Positions 1 through 9,066 are shown, counted from the first letter of the stretch. The stretch is 64,000 nt of DNA from Chitinophaga ginsengisegetis (GCF_900168065.1 NZ_FUZZ01000002.1:372001-436000), one strand, 5' to 3'. A program made the numbers and translations. The notes: generated by a model from the sequence alone, not told the origin.

Positions 1-784
1 TAATATCGAACGCAGTGCCCAGTACCTGTACTTCTATGGCATTTACTTTTACAATAAACGGATGTTTCGCATCCTGCTTTACTTCAAAATAGCCCTGCCC
101 TTCCATTTCCACGGTGCGGTTATTACCGGTAAAAGCAGTTGGATAACGCAGGCTGGAGGCTGAATTGAGCCATGCCTGTGTGCCATCCGGCAATTCCACG
201 GTGAACTGCCCGCCGCGTGGTACTTTCAGTGTATTATATCCAACTGATGCATGATCGCCGGACACAGCGTACTCGAGTTTTCCGTTTTGTTGCTTCACTA
301 CCGTTGCACCCTGCCGGATCTCCTGTTTGCCTGCACTGTCGAGCGTAACCACCGAGCCATCGGCCAGTGTAAGTATGGCTTTGTTGGTACCCGGCATTAC
401 GTCTGTGATGAGCGGAGCAGCCGGTAAAGGTACTGCAGGCTTACGCAGGGTGTAAAACAAAGTAATGCCGGATGTTACCAACAAGGCTACTGTAGCTGCT
501 ATCGTCCAGTTACGGCGGAAGGATACCCGCATCGGTACCGCTTCTTCCTTACTGGTACTGATAGATTGCAACAACCGGGTTTCTATCCGGTTGCTCAGTT
601 CTTCCGGAACAGCCGGCCGCTCCTGCATGATACGCTCAAAATCCTGTTGCATCACTGACAACAAAGGCTTATGCGCATCAGAGGTCAGCAGCCAGCTATA
701 TAAGGTGGCTATTTCCTCCGGGCTGCATTGCCCATCGAGGTATTTTTGCAATAGTGCTTCCTGGTAGTCTTCCGGTAAATTCAT
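1..784 (-). CDS. FecR-family anti-sigma factor, 3' part outside window
   Basis: Reading leftwards from an ATG at 784 gives 261 codons with no stop before the window edge. The N-terminal ~85 residues form the cytoplasmic sigma-binding part (start MNLPEDYQEAL). One transmembrane segment follows near residues 93-110 (TIAATVALLVTSGITLF). The periplasmic FecR domain then shows VPRGGQFTVELPDGTQ, a YFEV motif and VLGTAF. It lies 85 nt behind the ECF sigma gene at 870-1460 on the same strand, the usual order for a Bacteroidota cell-surface signalling pair. The C-terminal region and the expected TonB receptor lie outside the window. It should hold the neighbouring sigma factor inactive until a receptor signals. 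Confidence 0.93.
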   Translation of the reverse strand, partial: MNLPEDYQEALLQKYLDGQCSPEEIATLYSWLLTSDAHKPLLSVMQQDFERIMQERPAVPEELSNRIETRLLQSISTSKEEAVPMRVSFRRNWTIAATVALLVTSGITLFYTLRKPAVPLPAAPLITDVMPGTNKAILTLADGSVVTLDSAGKQEIRQGATVVKQQNGKLEYAVSGDHASVGYNTLKVPRGGQFTVELPDGTQAWLNSASSLRYPTAFTGNNRTVEMEGQGYFEVKQDAKHPFIVKVNAIEVQVLGTAFDI

Positions 785-869
785 TATTATGCCAGAACCT
801 TTTGAATACAGGCCCTGCATATAATATCCGGAAATGAAGAAAGAGGGTACCCCTCCGGGAAAATATTTT

Positions 870-1460
870 TTAAATAATGGTGGTAAGAAGATAGGTAGCC
901 ACCAGGATATCGCCATGACGGAAGATATAATCCTGTATAAACCGCATACTGAGAACCATATGCTTCTTTACGGTATCGCGGGAAATACCTAATATGGCGG
1001 CGGCTTCATCATATGTTTTGCCTTCCTGCCGGCACAGGCGGAATACGCTTTGCCGCTGGCTGGTCATCCGGCTTAATGCTTCCTGGAAAAGGCGGTCGTA
1101 CTCCCGCGACCTTACCGTCAGATCAGTTAACCCGGTATCGTGGTGAGAGAGCTGCAAAAACAATTGCTCGCGCATTTGCTCATCGGTAGCCAGTTTGGCG
1201 ATGGTTTTAAAAACGTGGTTACGGGCAATCCTGTAAAGATAACCGCTGAAAGAAAGCTTTGGGTTAATCCGTTCCCTGATTTCCCATATCTTCAGGAATA
1301 CATCATGAACAAGGTCCTCCGCCAGGGAAGGCACTTTGCAAAAGCGTAACAGGTAGATATAGAGAGAAGAATGGTAGTGCCGGTAGATACTGGAAAAAGC
1401 CAATTCGTCGCCCCCTATCATCCTCAACAACACTTCTTCTTCAGATGGCATTCGCTCCAT
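870..1460 (-). CDS. ECF-type RNA polymerase sigma-70 factor
   Basis: 196 residues. Region 2 lies at about 25-95, with a typical LAEDLVHDVFLKIWE core-binding helix and FSGYLYRIARNHVF. Region 4 follows at about 125-180 (ILGISRDTVKKHM recognition helix). This is the FecI-like/Bacteroidota ECF type, which directs polymerase to a polysaccharide or siderophore uptake operon. The FecR partner begins 85 nt downstream. An alternative start lies at Met4 (1451). Region 2 and 4 motifs are clear; the target regulon cannot be told from this window. Confidence 0.94.
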   Translation of the reverse strand: MERMPSEEEVLLRMIGGDELAFSSIYRHYHSSLYIYLLRFCKVPSLAEDLVHDVFLKIWEIRERINPKLSFSGYLYRIARNHVFKTIAKLATDEQMREQLFLQLSHHDTGLTDLTVRSREYDRLFQEALSRMTSQRQSVFRLCRQEGKTYDEAAAILGISRDTVKKHMVLSMRFIQDYIFRHGDILVATYLLTTII

Positions 1461-1561
1461 ATGAGTTTAACAGGTTTTAATGATGCACACCGTTCCGGTG
1501 TAAATTATAAAAAACCACGGGAAATACAAATAACACGAATTTCACAACACTGGTGTATAGT

Positions 1562-2524
1562 TTACGCTTCCTGTATAAATGCCAGCGCCCTTTTTTCCGA
1601 CCAGTAAAAATCGTCCCCGAATTTTACAAATCCCACATGGCCGCCCTGGTGCGGGGTTTCCAGGAAAAGGTATGGACTGTCGGCCGCTATCTCATAAGGA
1701 TAACACTCCTTCCCCAGGAACGGATCATCTTTCGCATTGATTACCAATACCGGTATCCGGATGTAAGGCAGCAACGGCCGGGAACTGCATTGTTCCCAAT
1801 AGGTAAGGGCATCTTTAAATCCATGCATGGGCGCTGTATAGCGATCATCGAATTGCCGGAACGACCGGATATCCGCATACCGGTCGAGGCTGATGCTCCC
1901 CGGAAACTGCAACTCCTTCAACCGCAGCTTCTCTCCCAGGTCGCGGATGAAGCGCTGCATATATATAATATTGTGTCTTTTCTCCAGCTCCGCAGAGCCG
2001 CTTTTCAGGTCACACGGCACAGAAATGGCTACAGCCGATTTTATCGCACTATCCAGCGACGCGCCCCTTTCTCCCAAATATTTTAATGTTACATTCCCTC
2101 CCAGTGAAAAGCCCACCAGGTGAATGGCCTTGTACTTTTTCAGCGACCCCAGGTATTGAATCACGGTATGCAGATCTTCCGTTTCGCCACTGTGGTAAAA
2201 ACGGAGATTTTTGTTCGGCTCACCACTGCAGCCCCTGAAATTCATGGACACCGTATCAAAACCGGCGCTATTGAAGATATGCACCATCCCCAGCACATAC
2301 TTGCGACTGGCATTGCCTTCCAGTCCATGCAGGATCACTACAATACGCTCATGCCCCTTCTCACTGAAATCCAGATCCAGGAAATCAGCATCGGGCGTAG
2401 CAATCCGCTCCCTCCTGTACACCGCCGGCCGGATGCTGCGGAATAAAGAGGGATAGATGGTGAGCATATGGCGATTCTGTAATAAAAAAGGCGCCTGGTA
2501 ATCTGAGTTATGTAATACGGGCAT
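1562..2524 (-). CDS. YheT-like alpha/beta hydrolase
   Basis: 320 residues, normal for the YheT/COG0429 family. The oxyanion stretch VILHGLEGNASRKY is at 62-76, the nucleophile elbow GFSLGGN puts Ser at 140, the acid is Asp266/267 in INAKDDPFL, and His296 sits in HQGGHVGFV, so the catalytic triad is complete. The opening (PFLLQNRHMLTIYPSLFR) is characteristic of the family and supports the chosen start. A -7-like box TAATTTTG ends 4 nt before the ATG, which suggests a leaderless transcript. The substrate is unknown; relatives act as esterases on short acyl substrates. It diverges from the AraC gene across 46 nt. Confidence 0.9.
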   Translation of the reverse strand: MPVLHNSDYQAPFLLQNRHMLTIYPSLFRSIRPAVYRRERIATPDADFLDLDFSEKGHERIVVILHGLEGNASRKYVLGMVHIFNSAGFDTVSMNFRGCSGEPNKNLRFYHSGETEDLHTVIQYLGSLKKYKAIHLVGFSLGGNVTLKYLGERGASLDSAIKSAVAISVPCDLKSGSAELEKRHNIIYMQRFIRDLGEKLRLKELQFPGSISLDRYADIRSFRQFDDRYTAPMHGFKDALTYWEQCSSRPLLPYIRIPVLVINAKDDPFLGKECYPYEIAADSPYLFLETPHQGGHVGFVKFGDDFYWSEKRALAFIQEA

Positions 2525-2528
2525 CCCG

Positions 2529-2566
2529 CAAAATTACGAATTCAAACTCCTTAATCCGTATTTTCG
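2529..2566. promoter_or_regulatory. Divergent near-leaderless promoter pair
   Basis: On the minus strand TAATTTTG (2536-2529) is followed by CGGG and the YheT ATG. On the plus strand TATTTTCG (2559-2566) is followed by CTAC and the AraC ATG. Both boxes resemble the Bacteroidota -7 consensus TAnnTTTG and lie 4 nt from their start codons, so transcription would begin at or next to the A of each ATG. No clear TTTG -33 box was seen at the proper distance. Confidence 0.45.
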
Positions 2567-2570
2567 CTAC

Positions 2571-3392
2571 ATGTCGCTACCCGTTTTTGGTATAGAGAAA
2601 ATATTTAATCTTCCTTACAAAAAAGAGGATTTCAAAATAGTATATCATGCGCCGATCAATATGACGGTGATACCGGAAGCGCATAAACATGATTTTTTCA
2701 TGCTGCTGGTAATTGGACAAGGGAGCGGTGTTCATACCATCGACTTTAACGATTATAAAGTAAGCCCCCGCACTGTATTTTTCCTGGCCCCCGGCCAGGC
2801 GCACCACTGGCAGCTGTCGAAGAACACCTCCGGCTACCAGGTGATGTTTTCTGCAGAGTTCATGCTACAGAAAGGGCCACTGTGGCCTTTTTTCACACCG
2901 GCATCCAAACCGCTGCTGAAGCTGGACCAGGCGCAATATGACCAGCTATTCCAGGAACTGCAGCTGATGGAGAAAGAAACCACCGCTGCAATTACGCAAC
3001 ACCGGCTGCAGATTATATTGCTGTTGCTGCAACGCTGGTATGCTGCCATCCACCCGGAGGAAGTAGCCGCCGCGGGGAATCACCTCATCAACCGTTTCCT
3101 GTTGCTGCTGGAAAAACATTATGCACAATATCATGAAGTAGCTTACTATGCTGCAAAGCTGCATGTTACGGCGAGTTACCTGAACCAGGTATGCAAGAAA
3201 GAAACCGGTAAAACCGCAGGTACTTACATCCGGGAACGGTTGCTGCTGGAGGCCAAACGTATGCTCACGCTCACCGACATGGATATAAAGGAAATTGCCT
3301 TTACGCTGGGCTTTAACGATACTTCTTACTTCTCCCGGTTCTTCAGAAAATATACTTCCCTAACTCCGATGGATTTCCGCCGTCAGTTATAA
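2571..3392 (+). CDS. AraC-family transcriptional regulator (cupin + HTH)
   Basis: 273 residues. The N-terminal ~140 form a cupin-like sensor (HKHDFFMLLVIGQGSGVHTIDF, given here as its shortened core KHDFFMLLVIGQGSG; later PGQAHHW). The C-terminal ~100 hold two helix-turn-helix motifs, ending ITDMDIKEIAFTLGFND-like and YFSRFFRKYTSLTPMDFR, the AraC signature. It is followed 73 nt later in the same direction by an exported amidohydrolase, which may be its target. The inducer is unknown. Confidence 0.92.
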   Translation: MSLPVFGIEKIFNLPYKKEDFKIVYHAPINMTVIPEAHKHDFFMLLVIGQGSGVHTIDFNDYKVSPRTVFFLAPGQAHHWQLSKNTSGYQVMFSAEFMLQKGPLWPFFTPASKPLLKLDQAQYDQLFQELQLMEKETTAAITQHRLQIILLLLQRWYAAIHPEEVAAAGNHLINRFLLLLEKHYAQYHEVAYYAAKLHVTASYLNQVCKKETGKTAGTYIRERLLLEAKRMLTLTDMDIKEIAFTLGFNDTSYFSRFFRKYTSLTPMDFRRQL

Positions 3393-3443
3393 AATGTACC
3401 CGTGATATTATAACCAGTACCATTTTCCACCTGTATACCAGGA

Positions 3444-3451
3444 TACCTTTG
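3444..3451 (+). promoter_or_regulatory. Predicted -7 box (TACCTTTG) of the amidohydrolase gene
   Basis: TACCTTTG matches TAnnTTTG and lies 14 nt before the ATG at 3466. No TTTG is seen about 19 nt upstream, only a TTTT run, so the promoter may depend on an activator such as the AraC protein encoded just upstream. The same octamer precedes the gene at 32279, which also follows an AraC gene. Confidence 0.5.
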
Positions 3452-3465
3452 CAGGATAGCATAAC

Positions 3466-4896
3466 ATGAGTATGAAAAAAATACTGTTCTCTTCGCTGGT
3501 ACTGCTTTGCGGGGTATCAGCATTCAGCCAGCAAAAAAAGGCCGATCTGCTGATCAGGTCTGTACGCATCATTGATGTAAAAACCGGTAAGATCACTGCC
3601 AACCAGGCCATTGCGGTGCGCAACGACAGTATCATTGCCGTGATGAATAACAAACAGGCCACGCAATACCAGGCCACGCAAACGGTAGACGGCCAGGGCA
3701 AATACGCCATGCCCGGTTTATGGGATATGCATATGCACTTTGGTGGCGGCGATACGCTGGCCGAAGAAAATAAAAACTTCCTGCCGCTGTATCTCGCCCA
3801 CGGTATTACTACCATCCGCGATTGTGCAGCAGACATCAGCATGGACGTTTTAAAATGGCGCGATGCCATCAACAACGGGCAGTTACAAGGCCCCACCATT
3901 TTCACCTCCGGTCCAAAACTGGAAGGCTATAAATCCGTGTGGCTGGGCGACCTGGAAATAGGCACCTCCGCGGAACTGCAACAGGCACTGGATTCTCTCC
4001 AGAAACTGAAAGTAGATTTTGTAAAAATTACAGAGAATACCATTAAGCCGGATATATACCTGGAAGCACTGAAAGAAGCCAGGAAAAGAGGGATGTTTAT
4101 TTCCGGGCACGTACCTTATGTACTTACCATGCAACAGGTAACAGACGCGGGCCTCAGCTCTGTAGAACACTTAACCTATGCGTGGAAAGCCGGTGTGAAA
4201 GATGATGCCGCTTTTGCACGCGCCATCGCCAACGGCGAAATAAAAGGAAAAGATATCAATAAATATATCCTCAACAACTTTGATACCGCCGCTGCTATGA
4301 ACACCTACCGCCACATGGCAGAGAAAGGTACCTTCATAACGCCAACGCTTACACTGGGAAATGTAATGGCGTATTTTGACCAGGATAACCACGCACACGA
4401 TCCCTACCTGCAATACATTGGCAAAGGACTCCAGCGTACTTATGAAATGCGTGTAAAGCGCGTAATAACAGACGACAGCGCCGCCATTGCCTGGCGTAAA
4501 ATGATCTATGAAAAATCATCTTCCATACTGCCGCTGCTGCAGAAAGCCGGTGTTACCATTATGGCCGGCACCGATGCGGGTTACCTGAACTCATTTGATT
4601 ATCCGGGTATAGGTCTTCACCAGGAACTGGCGCTGATGGTAAAATTCGGGCTTACGCCGCTGGAAGCATTACAGGCGTCTGTGATCAACTCACCCGCCTA
4701 CCTGCATAAAACAAATTATGGCGCCATCGCTCCCGGTAAAAAAGCAGACATCCTGTTACTGGATGCCAACCCGGTAGCGGATATCCACAATACGCAGAAA
4801 ATTTATGCGCTCGTAGTAAAAGGCAAGCTGCTTAACAGGGCCGCACTGGACAGGCTGTTACAGGATGTAAAAGATAAAACTGCGCGAACAAAGTAG
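3466..4896 (+). CDS. Exported metal-dependent amidohydrolase
   Basis: 476 residues with a signal peptide (KILFSSLVLLCGVSAFSQ). It belongs to the amidohydrolase superfamily, imidazolonepropionase/prolidase-like group: HxH at His89/His91 in GLWDMHMHFG, Lys187 as the likely metal-bridging residue, His215 in ISGHVPY, His235 in VEHLTY and Asp370 in MAGTDAGY. The C-terminal APGKKADILLLDANP is the strand typical of the composite beta-sandwich. Likely periplasmic hydrolysis of a cyclic amide or dipeptide-like substrate; the exact substrate is not readable. Its TAG stop forms the left tip of a long palindrome. Confidence 0.9.
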   Translation: MSMKKILFSSLVLLCGVSAFSQQKKADLLIRSVRIIDVKTGKITANQAIAVRNDSIIAVMNNKQATQYQATQTVDGQGKYAMPGLWDMHMHFGGGDTLAEENKNFLPLYLAHGITTIRDCAADISMDVLKWRDAINNGQLQGPTIFTSGPKLEGYKSVWLGDLEIGTSAELQQALDSLQKLKVDFVKITENTIKPDIYLEALKEARKRGMFISGHVPYVLTMQQVTDAGLSSVEHLTYAWKAGVKDDAAFARAIANGEIKGKDINKYILNNFDTAAAMNTYRHMAEKGTFITPTLTLGNVMAYFDQDNHAHDPYLQYIGKGLQRTYEMRVKRVITDDSAAIAWRKMIYEKSSSILPLLQKAGVTIMAGTDAGYLNSFDYPGIGLHQELALMVKFGLTPLEALQASVINSPAYLHKTNYGAIAPGKKADILLLDANPVADIHNTQKIYALVVKGKLLNRAALDRLLQDVKDKTARTK

Positions 4897-5098
4897 CGGA
4901 TTTTGTCTTTTTCAGGATTAGACTGATTTTACTGATTTAGGGATTTGATCACTTTTGATTTTAAAGGATTTTGGGAGATTTAAGCGGATATATTCGCTTA
5001 AATCTCCCAAATTTTTTTTTAATCCTTTATAAAATCCTAAAGTAAAATCAAAGTAATCAGTAAAATCAGTCTAATCCTGAAAAAGACAAATTCCGCTA
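4894..5098. repeat. Long intergenic palindrome, copy 1 of a repeat family
   Basis: The arms begin TAGCGGA(T/A)TTTGTC, continue CTTTTTCAGGATTA and then GACTGATTTTACTGATT, and pair across the element. An apical hairpin GGGAGATTTAAGCG / CGCTTAAATCTCCC sits in the middle. Both tips contain the TAG stop codons of the two convergent genes (4894-4896 and, on the minus strand, 5098-5096). It could act as a bidirectional terminator. It shares its tips with copies at 7627-7812 and 37922-38125, and its apical hairpin with the first of these. Confidence 0.85.
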
Positions 5099-6283
5099 TT
5101 TTATCGCTGAGAACAGCCGTCCCCAACGGATGCGGTTATGATGAATACTCATCCAGATGATCCACGCTTTTCCCACAATATGATCTTCGGGAACATAGCC
5201 CCAGAAGCGGGAATCCATCGATTCACGGCGGTTATCCCCCATCATCCAGTAATAATCCATTTTGAAGGTATAGGTATTGGTTTCCTGGTTGTTGATATAG
5301 ATTTTTCCATTCACCACCCGCAGCGTGTTGTGTTCATACGTATCTATGATACGGCTGTAGAAAGGCAATGTAAGCGTATCCAGCGTTACAGTGGTCCCTT
5401 TCCGGGGAATGTATAAAGGTCCGAAGCAATCCTCGTTCCAGTCGTAGTGTTTCGTATCAAAGGGGAACACCCGCGAATCAGCGAAGGCATCATACACATA
5501 GCGTTGCACGGTAGCGCCCATAGCTTTCAGGGTATCTATATTGGCGGTGGTGAGGTTGTAAATAAACATGCCCGAATCGCGGGTAGCCCGCTGGATATGA
5601 TCTGTTCCCAGTACATCCCGCATAGAGTCGCTGAGTTCTTTTTTATCCGGCATGGTAACATAATACCGCGCTTCAAAGTGTTCCGGTGAGGCCGTGGGCG
5701 CATGATTGATATACACGATGCCGTCGATGATCTGCAGCGTGTCACCCGGAACAGCGATGCATCGCTTGATCCAGTTTTCTCTTTTGTCGACCGGCCGGAT
5801 TACGGGAGGAGGATAATTTTTATGAACGTATTCCGCACCAAGCGACCGCATATTCGTGTAGTAGTCCTCATCATCGCCAGTAATGGTTTTCAATACGGTA
5901 TCCCCGCAGGGATAATTAAATACCACCACATCATTGTGTTGAATACTGCTGAAGCCCGGCAAACGTGTATAGGGCCATTGAACAGCGGTGGAAAAGGGTT
6001 TGGTGTTTCTGGTAAACGGAAGGGTGTGATGGGTAAAAGGCCATGCCAGTGGTGTGATGGGGATACGCGGACCGTAGCTGATTTTGCTGACAAAAATAAA
6101 ATCGTTGATCAGCAATGTTTTTTCCATAGAAGCGCTGGGGATAACAAAAGCTTCAAAGATAAAGGTACGGATAAGGGTAGCGGCAACCACAGCAAAAAGA
6201 GCAGCTTCTATCCATTCTCTCACCTTCGATTTCTTCCGGGTACCTTCCTCTGGCTGCTTTACATCGCTGAAAGAAAAATTCAT
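5096..6283 (-). CDS. lepB: Signal peptidase I
   Basis: 395 residues, the long Bacteroidota form. One N-terminal membrane anchor lies at about 27-46. The catalytic Ser52 is in FVIPSASMEKTLL and the general base Lys173 in WIKRCIAVPGDTLQI. The late box MMGDNRRESMDSRFWG-like motif and VPEDHIVGKA complete the S26 fold. A ~150-residue insertion separates the Lys box from the GDN box. It cleaves signal peptides of exported proteins on the outer face of the inner membrane. Convergent with the amidohydrolase gene and separated from it by the palindrome. Confidence 0.96.
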   Translation of the reverse strand: MNFSFSDVKQPEEGTRKKSKVREWIEAALFAVVAATLIRTFIFEAFVIPSASMEKTLLINDFIFVSKISYGPRIPITPLAWPFTHHTLPFTRNTKPFSTAVQWPYTRLPGFSSIQHNDVVVFNYPCGDTVLKTITGDDEDYYTNMRSLGAEYVHKNYPPPVIRPVDKRENWIKRCIAVPGDTLQIIDGIVYINHAPTASPEHFEARYYVTMPDKKELSDSMRDVLGTDHIQRATRDSGMFIYNLTTANIDTLKAMGATVQRYVYDAFADSRVFPFDTKHYDWNEDCFGPLYIPRKGTTVTLDTLTLPFYSRIIDTYEHNTLRVVNGKIYINNQETNTYTFKMDYYWMMGDNRRESMDSRFWGYVPEDHIVGKAWIIWMSIHHNRIRWGRLFSAIK

Positions 6284-6643
6284 TTTACACGTGGTTTTGG
6301 ATAAGTAACTACTAACAATTTAATTAATTATACCCACATCTTTTCAAAATTTATATGGACAAAAAGGGCTGCTGTAATGACGCAGTAAGCAACGGGTAAA
6401 AACCTTTACAGCATTATCATACAGCCAAAATCAGCCTTTACTGCGATGAGACATCTGCGTTATTAAAAGCACGCATTTTATTGTACTATTATACCCGTTT
6501 CTGCAAAAAAGTATTATCTTCCGTAATTCTTTTTAAAAAATTTCAACAAGATAAAATCGTTTTATTAAATTGCTCTGCGTAACCACTTCAGTAGTTACAC
6601 ATTTACCCACGTTCCAAACATACACGTTCCAAACATAATTACC
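6284..6643. other. Divergent intergenic region with a 15-nt tandem duplication
   Basis: 360 nt, AT-rich, between divergent lepB and the TIM-barrel gene, so it must hold both promoters; no convincing TAnnTTTG box was found on either side. CACGTTCCAAACATA occurs twice without a gap at 6608-6622 and 6623-6637, 6 nt before the next ATG. Confidence 0.6.
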
Positions 6644-7621
6644 ATGCATACGTCGAGACGTTCATTCATACAACAAACCGGGCTGATAGCCGCAGGTATG
6701 ATGTTGCCCGGTGCTTTGGCCGCCATGACCGGCAACAAAGCGCTCCCAAAGAAAATAGGTTTGCAGCTGTATACCCTCCGCGACCAGCTGGCCAAGGATC
6801 CTAAAGGTACGCTGGCCAAAGTAGCAGGTATCGGCTACAAAGAAGTAGAAACTTTTTACGGCTTCCAGGGTGCAGACGATAAAGGAGAATTCTGGGGACT
6901 GAAGCCCGCCGAACTGAATGCCGTATTGAAACAACACCAGCTTAGTACACCCAGCGGCCACTATCAGCTCAACGATTACCTGACCAAAGGCAATGGTAAT
7001 GCGGATGCCCTGCAGCCACAGATCGACCTGGCTGCTGCACTCGGACAACAATATTTTATCGTTCCGGTACTCCCGCTCTCCCTCTGGGATAAGAAACTGG
7101 GCGCTGACGATTATAAGTTCATGGCCGAACAACTGAATAAAGCCGGTGAACAATGTAAAAAAGCAAACCTGAAGATCGGTTATCATAACCACTACTGGGA
7201 ATTCAAACCGCTGGCAGACAGCAACAGCACTGGTTATGAAATCATGCTGAAAGAAACAGATCCCGCACTCGTTGCCTTTGAACTGGATCTTTTCTGGGCG
7301 GTAAAATCCGGTCGTGATCCAATCACCCTGTTTAAAGAAGCACCGGGCAGATTTGTAGCCTGGCATGTGAAAGACATGGACAAAGCTAATACGGCCAGTC
7401 TTACCGCCAGCGGCACAGAAAACAAAACCTCTATGGAGCTGCTCTCCGGTGTTACTTTTGCAGAAGTAGGAACCGGCAGCATCAACTTCTCCAAAATATT
7501 TGCCCAGGCAAAACTTGCCGGTGTAAAACATCTCTTCGTAGAGCAGGATAAAATCACTATCGATCCGTTCGACAGCGTAACGCAGAGTTATAAATACGTG
7601 AAGAACGTTTTGCTGAAATAA
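6644..7621 (+). CDS. Tat-exported sugar phosphate isomerase/epimerase-like TIM-barrel protein
   Basis: 325 residues. The N-terminus has a twin-arginine signal (TSRRSFIQQTGLIAAGMMLPGALA, core SRRSFIQQTG), so the folded protein is probably exported by Tat. The rest is an AP-endonuclease-2/xylose-isomerase-like barrel: IGLQLYTLRD, IGYKEVETFYG, KIGYHNHYWEF, AFELDLFWAVKSG, WHVKDMD and LFVEQD, with His/Glu/Asp metal ligands at strand ends. Members of this group epimerise or dehydrate sugars; the substrate is unknown. Transcribed alone and followed by palindrome copy 2. Confidence 0.9.
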   Translation: MHTSRRSFIQQTGLIAAGMMLPGALAAMTGNKALPKKIGLQLYTLRDQLAKDPKGTLAKVAGIGYKEVETFYGFQGADDKGEFWGLKPAELNAVLKQHQLSTPSGHYQLNDYLTKGNGNADALQPQIDLAAALGQQYFIVPVLPLSLWDKKLGADDYKFMAEQLNKAGEQCKKANLKIGYHNHYWEFKPLADSNSTGYEIMLKETDPALVAFELDLFWAVKSGRDPITLFKEAPGRFVAWHVKDMDKANTASLTASGTENKTSMELLSGVTFAEVGTGSINFSKIFAQAKLAGVKHLFVEQDKITIDPFDSVTQSYKYVKNVLLK

Positions 7622-7626
7622 CGGAG

Positions 7627-7812
7627 TTTGTCTTTTTCAGGATTAGACTGATTATACTGATTGAGGGATTTTACTTTTGGATTTTATAAATGATTTTAAA
7701 AGATAAAGGGAGATACAAGCGGGTATTCGCTTATATCTCCCTTTATCTTTTAAAATCAAAAGTGATCAAATCCCTCAATCAGTATAATCAGCCTAATCCT
7801 GAAAAAGACAAA
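7627..7812. repeat. Long intergenic palindrome, copy 2 of a repeat family
   Basis: The tips are TTTGTCTTTTTCAGGATTAG and its complement CTAATCCTGAAAAAGACAAA with one internal change. The next arm block is CTGATTATACTGATTGAGGG against CCCTCAATCAGTATAATCAG. The apical hairpin is GGGAGATACAAGCGGG with CGCTTATATCTCCC. The element lies between two genes read in the same direction. The inner arm words differ from copy 1 (TATA for TTTA, GAGGG for TAGGG), and both sides have changed together so pairing is retained. Confidence 0.85.
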
Positions 7813-7819
7813 ATTCGCG

Positions 7820-7827
7820 TAGTTTTG
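7820..7827 (+). promoter_or_regulatory. Predicted -7 box (TAGTTTTG) of the TPR gene
   Basis: TAGTTTTG matches TAnnTTTG, 18 nt before the ATG at 7846 and only 7 nt beyond the right tip of palindrome copy 2. The upstream promoter half would therefore lie inside the palindrome arm. Confidence 0.45.
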
Positions 7828-7845
7828 CACCAAAGCAACTAACAT

Positions 7846-9066
7846 ATGGCGATGCATGAAATTGAAACATTGGTGGAACTATCTGTTCTTTGCCTGGATA
7901 AAAGCCAGGAAGAAGAACTGGATCGCAGGAGCCTCTTTTTTAATCTGTACAAATTACAACAGCAATACGATACCGGGTTTACCCATTTCCGGGTAATGGA
8001 TGTATTAATCAAACATCATTTCGTATATACCTTTCCCGTTACTGCGCATCCGGCTTATGCCGCGCATGCTGCCTGGTTTGATGCATTGGCTGCCAGTAAA
8101 AAGTTTAGCTTCATTTATGAAGAACCCACTGCTGAATGGAACCAGGAAACCAATCCTGTAGCGGGTTACGCTAACTTCGATTTCGCCACTCAATCCTATA
8201 TTTTATACTGCGATGCCGGCTCCGCTCTCTGGGCGGCTATGGTAGCCAATGGCACCCTCACCGGCGATGACGCCATAGCGCCGGAAAAGATGGACACTTT
8301 CCCGCTGGCGCACGAAGTGGCAGAAGCCGCCGGGGAACAAAAAGATAAAGACGTGCTGGGCCTGTGGTATCAGTTCCTTCCTTACCTGGTAATGGAAGCG
8401 GAACAGGAAGGTGAACCCATTCATTATAAAGCGCTGGAAGCCATACTGGAACTGGTAGTAGCCAATGATGCCATCCCGGATGAAGGATTGCCTCCGGCAG
8501 ATGAACTGCCCGTAGGTGGTGAGCTGGGGAAATTCTGTAAGTGGTGGTACGCCCCTGCAGCAGATAAGATGCCTGCAACAGCGCCGGAAGAAGTAGAAGA
8601 AGAAATAGACCTCGAAACTGTACCATTTACAGAACAGGTGGATAAAAGCGCCGCCTGGTACGAGCAACAGGTGGTGCAGATCCTCCAGGATGCCAATGCG
8701 GCCATCACGCATATGGAAGACAGTGGCCCCAATGAAGCCACACAACGAAACGTTTATGAACGCCTGCAACAAGGATTAGTGTACGCTGATAAAGGACTGG
8801 AGTTGTCGCCCGGCCAGCCGCCGCTGCTCATGAACAAAGGCTCCATACTAATGCTGCTGGAACAATACGATCAGGCGCTGGCCGTTTATAACGAAGCGCT
8901 GGCCATTGCACCCGAAAATCCATATGTACATCTGAACCGGGCAGTACTCTTTTATCATATGGAACGGATCCCGGAAGCCATTGCCTCTTTTGAACACCTG
9001 CTGCAACTGGAACCGGGAAATGAATTTGCGCAACAGTGGCTTTCACATCTAAAAAACGGAGGGTGA
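7846..9066 (+). CDS. TPR-repeat protein with unknown N-terminal domain
   Basis: 406 residues, no signal peptide, acidic, probably cytoplasmic. The first ~270 residues are not a family I recognise. The C-terminal ~100 residues (about 305-403) hold three TPR-like helical hairpins: GLVYADKGLELSPGQPPLL, GSILMLLEQYDQALAVYNEA and AVLFYHMERIPEAIASFEHL. TPR proteins act as binding scaffolds; the partner is unknown. Promoter-like TAGTTTTG precedes it. Confidence 0.85.
   Translation: MAMHEIETLVELSVLCLDKSQEEELDRRSLFFNLYKLQQQYDTGFTHFRVMDVLIKHHFVYTFPVTAHPAYAAHAAWFDALAASKKFSFIYEEPTAEWNQETNPVAGYANFDFATQSYILYCDAGSALWAAMVANGTLTGDDAIAPEKMDTFPLAHEVAEAAGEQKDKDVLGLWYQFLPYLVMEAEQEGEPIHYKALEAILELVVANDAIPDEGLPPADELPVGGELGKFCKWWYAPAADKMPATAPEEVEEEIDLETVPFTEQVDKSAAWYEQQVVQILQDANAAITHMEDSGPNEATQRNVYERLQQGLVYADKGLELSPGQPPLLMNKGSILMLLEQYDQALAVYNEALAIAPENPYVHLNRAVLFYHMERIPEAIASFEHLLQLEPGNEFAQQWLSHLKNGG

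Noticed and set aside
5702..6304. 200-codon frame on the plus strand
   Set aside because: Antisense to the conserved signal peptidase I gene.
6662..7531. 289-codon open frame on the minus strand
   Set aside because: Exactly opposite the TIM-barrel gene with clear Tat and family motifs; the frame has no domain and is cysteine/phenylalanine-rich, as antisense shadows are.
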